DNA from: Sequoia sempervirens
Lineage: Eukaryota; Streptophyta; Pinopsida; Cupressales; Cupressaceae
Direction: 5' to 3'
Length of the DNA stretch: 64,000 nt
Assembly: GCA_007258455.2 (NCBI GenBank)
Contig: VDFB02270651.1
Coordinates: 492,770,571 to 492,834,570 of the forward strand
Positions 59,601-64,000 of this stretch are shown here, piece by piece. The notes beneath the pieces are model-generated. The model made no database searches. It had not been told where the DNA came from and worked only from the letters and a program-made list of their open reading frames with translations. A program made the position numbers and the translations under genes. Positions within the stretch are counted from its first letter, which is position 1. The number at the start of each line of letters is the position of its first letter.

Positions 59601-61303
59601 CCCCCGCTTAAGATGAACTTAGGAAGAAGCTTAAACACTAGAATAAGATGCATGAAAGCAAAGATGGGTCCCGACAACTAGGCCTGATCAGGTACCCATT
59701 TACAAATGCAAGAATGAGGTAGAGAAGGAAAAACCCAGGGGGACAAAACCCCCTACAATGAGATGACATGCTGCAAAGAAGCACCGGAAGAACTCTGTAG
59801 AGTAATGACCGAACTTGATATAGGTACAAGGAAATATTCTTCTCAGATACTCATCAACCGGACAGAGTCAACATTGACTCAAGGAATCATGAGATAAAGC
59901 AAATGTAAGACTGGATGCTGTACTTAACACTCAAAAACTCCAAACTCTGAAATAACTCAAATCTATGAAGCGTTAAAGCAATTATCAATGATGTACATCG
60001 AAACGAAGTGCAAGATGCAAGATAAGCACTCTCCTAACCGCCAAAACATCCAAGTAATCGCCTTTAAAACAACTCCATTGGGCCAACTGAATTAATTGAT
60101 AAACCTCGATGAGACAAAAAGCCGCAGATGGACAGCTAGTAACCTAGAGCTCCCTCAATACCTTCCAACGCCTAAACGAGGCTAAAATAGAGATCGCGGG
60201 TAAGAAGTTATGAGCTAAGAAGCATAAAAGTACATCCGACTTCCAAATGTTAATAAATACAAGAAAATAGTAAAATAATTAAAAAATAAACAGCACTACC
60301 GTAACCGCTTCTAACCAAACTTTTTGACGAGCATCTCGCTTGCCCGGATTTTGATACCAGATGCCCAAGTTATGGCCATAAAAAGAAAAACCGCCTTTTT
60401 AGAAAAAACTAGGGTTAGAGGGGCATCGAGGGTCAGCCAGATGGATGACGCCATCATGACGCCGGGGTAACTGAAGCGAAATCGACGCCATTTGGTCAGC
60501 CGCGAAGAAAAATCTCCCCCCTGCAAAAAAAATTGACGGCCGTCGGAAATTCTCCACTACAGAGAATATGCTGCCGGAATATTCCGTCGCCTGCCTGGGA
60601 GGTTGTGCCAGATGATTCGTTTGAATACAGGGAATATTCCCTAATTTTTTTTCCGCTGGTGAGGGTTGGAGATTGCCGTTGTTTGGAAAGCCCGCCGAAG
60701 TTTTTAGGAGGCCGTCGGTGGGAGAGATGGCCGACCGATCTGAAAGCTGCCGCCGGTGGATGATAAATGCCGGTGAACAAAGCTCTGCCGACAGATGATA
60801 TGGTGGCCGGACGGAGGAAGCCGACAGTAAATGCAGTGAAGGACGGGGCCCGCAGAGACCTGCCATGCACAGGTACCCTGCGTACCTTGCAAAAACCAAA
60901 ACGGACCCCCAAAAAACTTTTTCTATGGTTTTTTAAAAAAAACCAAAAACTTTTCAATATATTTTTTTAAAATTTTCTGACAAGAAAATATAAAAGCCAG
61001 AAAAATTAAAAAAAATTTACCACATAATTTTTTTTCTCAATCTGCATGTAGACGGCCGAACAAAGGCCGTACAGACAAATTTTTTTGCCTCACAGATGAA
61101 CTTCACCAAAATGGACGATTTGACAGGCGTTTCTAGGGTTTTGGGACGCTGCGAACGCGATGGCGATGTCCGTTTGAGCCCATTGTGTCCCAAAAAAATG
61201 GCTACCCCCAGATCTTGCAGAAAAGATGCCTGTGGAAACCCTTGCACCCGAAACTCACAAAGAGGCAATATCTTCAGATCATGAACAAGCAGCTACAGGT
61301 CTG

Positions 61304-61317
61304 GAGCTCTGATACCA
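61304..61317 (-). promoter_or_regulatory. Primer-binding site of the 2.35-kb element
   Basis: The minus strand reads TGGTATCAGAGCTC directly after the LTR's CTAACA, with no spacer. It is the initiator-Met type shared with the other elements here and sets the orientation. Confidence 0.92.
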
Positions 61318-61639
61318 TGTTAGAATCCAAGATCACCTGCATGCAATCACCTATCACATGCAAAAGACATGAAGAACCAAAAACAATGTTCTGTAAACCT
61401 CTCTGTAAAAAATGCATTAAGAGAATCAATTATTACAAAGTGATCAATCCTTATGAAGGAGATCAAGAAACCCTAAAAGGGAAACCCTAAATGAAACCCT
61501 AGTGTGCACACTTAATAATTAATAATTAATTAATTATTAATGTGTCTAAGTTTACTTAAGTAATAAAGAGGAATAAGTGACTTAATTAATTAATCAATGT
61601 GATGTAATTAATTAAGCATAATAACTTATTACTCTAACA
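61318..61639 (-). repeat. 5' LTR of the 2.35-kb element
   Basis: 322 bp with the same ends as its partner. It has three telobox-like AAACCCTA motifs at 61468, 61482 and 61494, and an AT-rich run of ATTAATTAAT units near 61520 and 61580. Confidence 0.93.
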
Positions 61640-64000
61640 AAAAGATACAGAAGTTGGTCATCAAGACTTGGTTGACTTCACAAAGCTAACTGAGACGAAG
61701 CCTCTTCCTGATTCAATGAGAGCGATCGTACACAACAACCTCCATTTGGTGGCAATGTTCCCCACAGCTGCGCACAATACCGAATTTGTTCTTCAAGTTA
61801 CGTCTCATTACATCAGAGAAAGCAGAAGTGTGATCGACTCTTCTGGGCACGAGATTCTAAGACTCGACCCCGATTTCTTTGACATTGTCTTCAAGGTCCC
61901 TCATATGGAGAAATATATTGACATCTCTATATCAAAAGTCCATGAGATCTTTGATGCTGATCCCAATAAAGCTAAACAGTTGATAAATACTCAATGGCTC
62001 AAGAAGCCTAGATAATCTATTTCTAGATGGCCGAAAGGACTCCTGAGAAGTGACTTCAAAGATGACATTAAGGATATGATCACGTTTCTAAGCAGAGTGA
62101 AAGGCTTGCCAGAATCATCCACTTTTCACAATTGGATGTATGAATACATCAGGATCATAAGAAGGCAAAAAGTGCATATCGACTGGGGCAAACAAATCAA
62201 TGATGAGATACACGAGCAGTTGATCAATGCTCCTTCTACATTGAAGTTCTACATGACTTCTTACCTGGTGTACGTAGTAGCTGTGATGAGATAATTCCCA
62301 GTTCTATCAACAAAAGGGAATCAGATGATGGTGCCTGTGTACAGATATTTCTATCAATTGGAGCTAAAGGAGAGCTTTCATCATTTCAGACGGGTCACTG
62401 ATGCTTTCTTTGCGCCTCTACTCTTCAACTTTGATCTAGCTTTGGAAAGAAGAAGAGTATCTGATGAGGCTTATAAAGTGGTAAGTAAAGTTGGATGTAT
62501 TTTTCTCCAATTCCCAACGTTTACTTACTTAAGAGTAGGTTGCTACACTGGTTGTCCCTACATGCTACCACATTATCCTTCGGATAAGTGGGTTCTCATG
62601 GAAACATGCAGACAGTTGATGTCAGTGCAGAAGGAATGTAGAAGCAACCGCAAGTGTGGATTCAAGTTCCCACTGACCATCGGTTGATATACTATCCAAA
62701 CTACACAAAAAGCCAAGTCTGTCTATGCTGAAATGTAGATCATGACCATCAAAACCTACAGGTATAGGTTTGATTTCGACTACCGAGATGTCAGAAAAAA
62801 GTTGCAAAAGGGTCACCAACACAGGTACCGTTTTGAAGACATTTGGGCAGATTGCAGAGATGAAGAAGCCATTCACAAAATGGACTATTGCAGATTGATA
62901 GTTCAACAAATCAGAGATCTTGGTATCGCTGACCTACCAGAGGATTTTGAGGATCCAGGTGATATCATGAACGTTGTTTATGATGAGCAAGGCATTGCTA
63001 AAAGGTCGTTGCCTGCAATACAATGGTCTAGGAAAGAGGTTACCAGCATGAGAGAAAGGCTGAGACCAATCCTAGCCAACACAGAAGAATGGTTACATAA
63101 ACATGGTTATGCAATGAAAAGTTTCAGAACAGACTCAGAAGGAGAGGAGTCCGAAGCAGAAGCTCGCCAACAGCAAGAACTCCGCAACAAAAACAAACCA
63201 GCGGCCGTTCCCACTTCTTCACGAAGAGGTCCTAGGATCAAGTTCACTGTTGGTAAGAAAGATACCCAAGCTATCCAAGAGACAGAAATCACAGAATCTC
63301 CTCCATCTCGTTCTAAAGGTAAAAAGCCTATTCTGGAGGAAATAGATTCCGATGAAGAAGAAACTTCAAGTGACCAATCCGCTGAAGATGAAGATTCAAC
63401 AGAAGCAGACTTTGATGCCGAAGAGGTTTCTGAAAGCGGGCAAGAGTCTGATCAAGATTCTAAAGAAGGATCTGAAGGTGACTTTGAAGGTGAACCAGAT
63501 TCGGAGAGACAAGAGGGTGATCAATAGGAACCTGGGCATGATCAAGAAAGAACTACTTCTCCTCCTGAGAATGTAATTGAGGAAATTCCCAGAACATCAT
63601 CGCCTGTGACTTCAAACGTTCCTCATACCCCTCTAGATTCAAGAACTCCTCCACCTCTTGTTCCCTCGTCACCTATCCCTACCACATGCATTCTTGCAGC
63701 TGAGATATCCCCTATCCCTGCAACATCAACCTAGCTTGATACTCCTTCAGTGACAAGCATCCATACGGTTGATATAGTGTCAAGCCCACCATCATCCATT
63801 CCTAGCTTGTCTTCGCCAACGTATGATATCACTTCTGAAAATGAATTCAATTGTTTCATGAAGGAGTCAATGCGTGATCAGCTCAATGTGTCAACTACAG
63901 GAGCAATGATGACATACACTTCTCCAATTGTTACGCTACCAATGGTAAGTTCAGATGTGACAATAACTTCAGAAGTGGCAATGGCGACCGAATTGACAGT

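Larger units (their letters stand above)
59293..61639 (-). mobile_element. Non-autonomous LTR retrotransposon, 2347 bp
   Basis: LTRs of 308 bp (59293-59600) and 322 bp (61318-61639) with TGTTAGA...TCTAACA ends flank a 1.7-kb interior. AAAAG occurs at 59288-59292 and 61640-61644, a perfect 5-bp target duplication. The minus-strand PBS is TGGTATCAGAGCTC (61304-61317), and a purine run complementary to CCCCCGCTTAAG lies at 59601-59612. No reverse transcriptase, integrase, protease or zinc knuckle is present. The middle (60.4-60.9 kb) is much richer in GC than its surroundings, with GCCGG motifs. It is longer than a typical TRIM and shorter than a LARD. It sits inside family-X copy 3. Confidence 0.93.
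59181..64000 (+). pseudogene. Family-X ORF, copy 3, interrupted, continues past the window
   Basis: The frame can be followed from a possible start at 59181 to 59292, then from 61640 to the window end once the nested element is removed. Over 61640-64000 there is no frameshift. Key blocks are 'SQEIKDTEVGHQDLVDF'; 'FKVPHMEKYIDISISKVHEI' (61890); 'VHIDWGKQINDEIHEQLINA' (62172); 'FLQFPTFTYLRVGCY' (62503); 'DIWADCRDEEAIHKMDYCRL' (62838); 'ILANTEEWLHKHGY' (63070); then a long acidic Ser/Glu/Asp-rich tail with basic patches and a Pro/Ser/Thr-rich end. Internal stops at 62016, 62295, 62688, 62739, 63528 and 63732 are each one C-to-T change from CAA, CAG or CGA; another lies at 59265. Copy 1 has the same blocks in order. 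The function is unknown. Confidence 0.75.

Noticed and set aside
60399..60957. Overlapping 153- and 166-codon minus-strand frames
   Set aside because: They arise from GC-rich sequence with few stops, overlap each other and a plus-strand frame, and have no homologous motif. I kept only the compositional observation.
1..64000. tRNA, rRNA or spliceosomal RNA genes
   Set aside because: The only tRNA-like strings are short primer-binding sites next to LTRs; no cloverleaf or conserved rRNA segment was recognised by eye. A tRNAscan or Rfam search would be decisive.

Overview
This looks like repeat-dominated nuclear DNA of a seed plant, most likely a gymnosperm. The sequence is AT-rich, the retroelement primer-binding sites match the 3' end of plant initiator-Met tRNA, and there is no intact protein-coding gene. 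Nearly everything that codes is a decayed transposable element. The gymnosperm assignment is an inference from repeat density, copia-type zinc-knuckle arrays and a hammerhead-like fold-back; no species can be named from the sequence alone.

Layout. 1-6.77 kb is a field of diverged AT-rich repeats and (TATG)n/(TG)n microsatellites, interrupted at 5183-5363 by an 84-bp-arm inverted repeat with a hammerhead-like core. 7.7-10.8 kb (minus) holds a decayed uncharacterised ORF (family X, copy 1). 11.8-13.7 kb (plus) is a broken RPA1-like gene. 13.7-18.86 kb is more repeat field with a ~1.12 kb direct duplication. 18863-30425 (minus) is a Ty3/gypsy chromovirus-type element with ~3.77 kb LTRs and one 1554-codon gag-pol frame; its 5' LTR runs into a 100-N gap. 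30.5-31.1 kb has a 168-bp-period duplication. 31.7-34.1 kb is a hAT transposase pseudogene. 34.5-37.05 kb has no recognisable gene.

37052-46212 (plus) is an LTR element that keeps LTRs, PBS, PPT and a zinc-knuckle gag but has no reverse transcriptase or integrase; a second family-X ORF (copy 2) takes their place. A 981-bp inverted-repeat DNA transposon sits inside its 3' LTR. 46.2-47.2 kb (minus) is a Ty1/copia fragment. 47.9-55.5 kb (plus) is an old Ty3/gypsy element carrying an 858-bp solo LTR with a perfect 5-bp target duplication. 55.5-59.2 kb holds an LTR remnant, a (GA)n tract and a cluster of near-identical palindromes. From 59.2 kb to the window end runs a third family-X ORF (copy 3), split by a 2.35 kb non-autonomous LTR element with an AAAAG target duplication.

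Two themes tie the window together. First, family X: copies 1 and 3 are clearly homologous and copy 2 is probably related; copy 2 lies between LTRs in the place of pol, so this may be a mobile-element-borne protein family. Second, the younger coding regions (gypsy gag-pol, copia-like gag, family-X copy 3) have lost function almost only through nonsense codons that are one C-to-T step from Gln or Arg codons, with no frameshift over 1.1 to 4.7 kb. That is the pattern expected from cytosine-methylation silencing.
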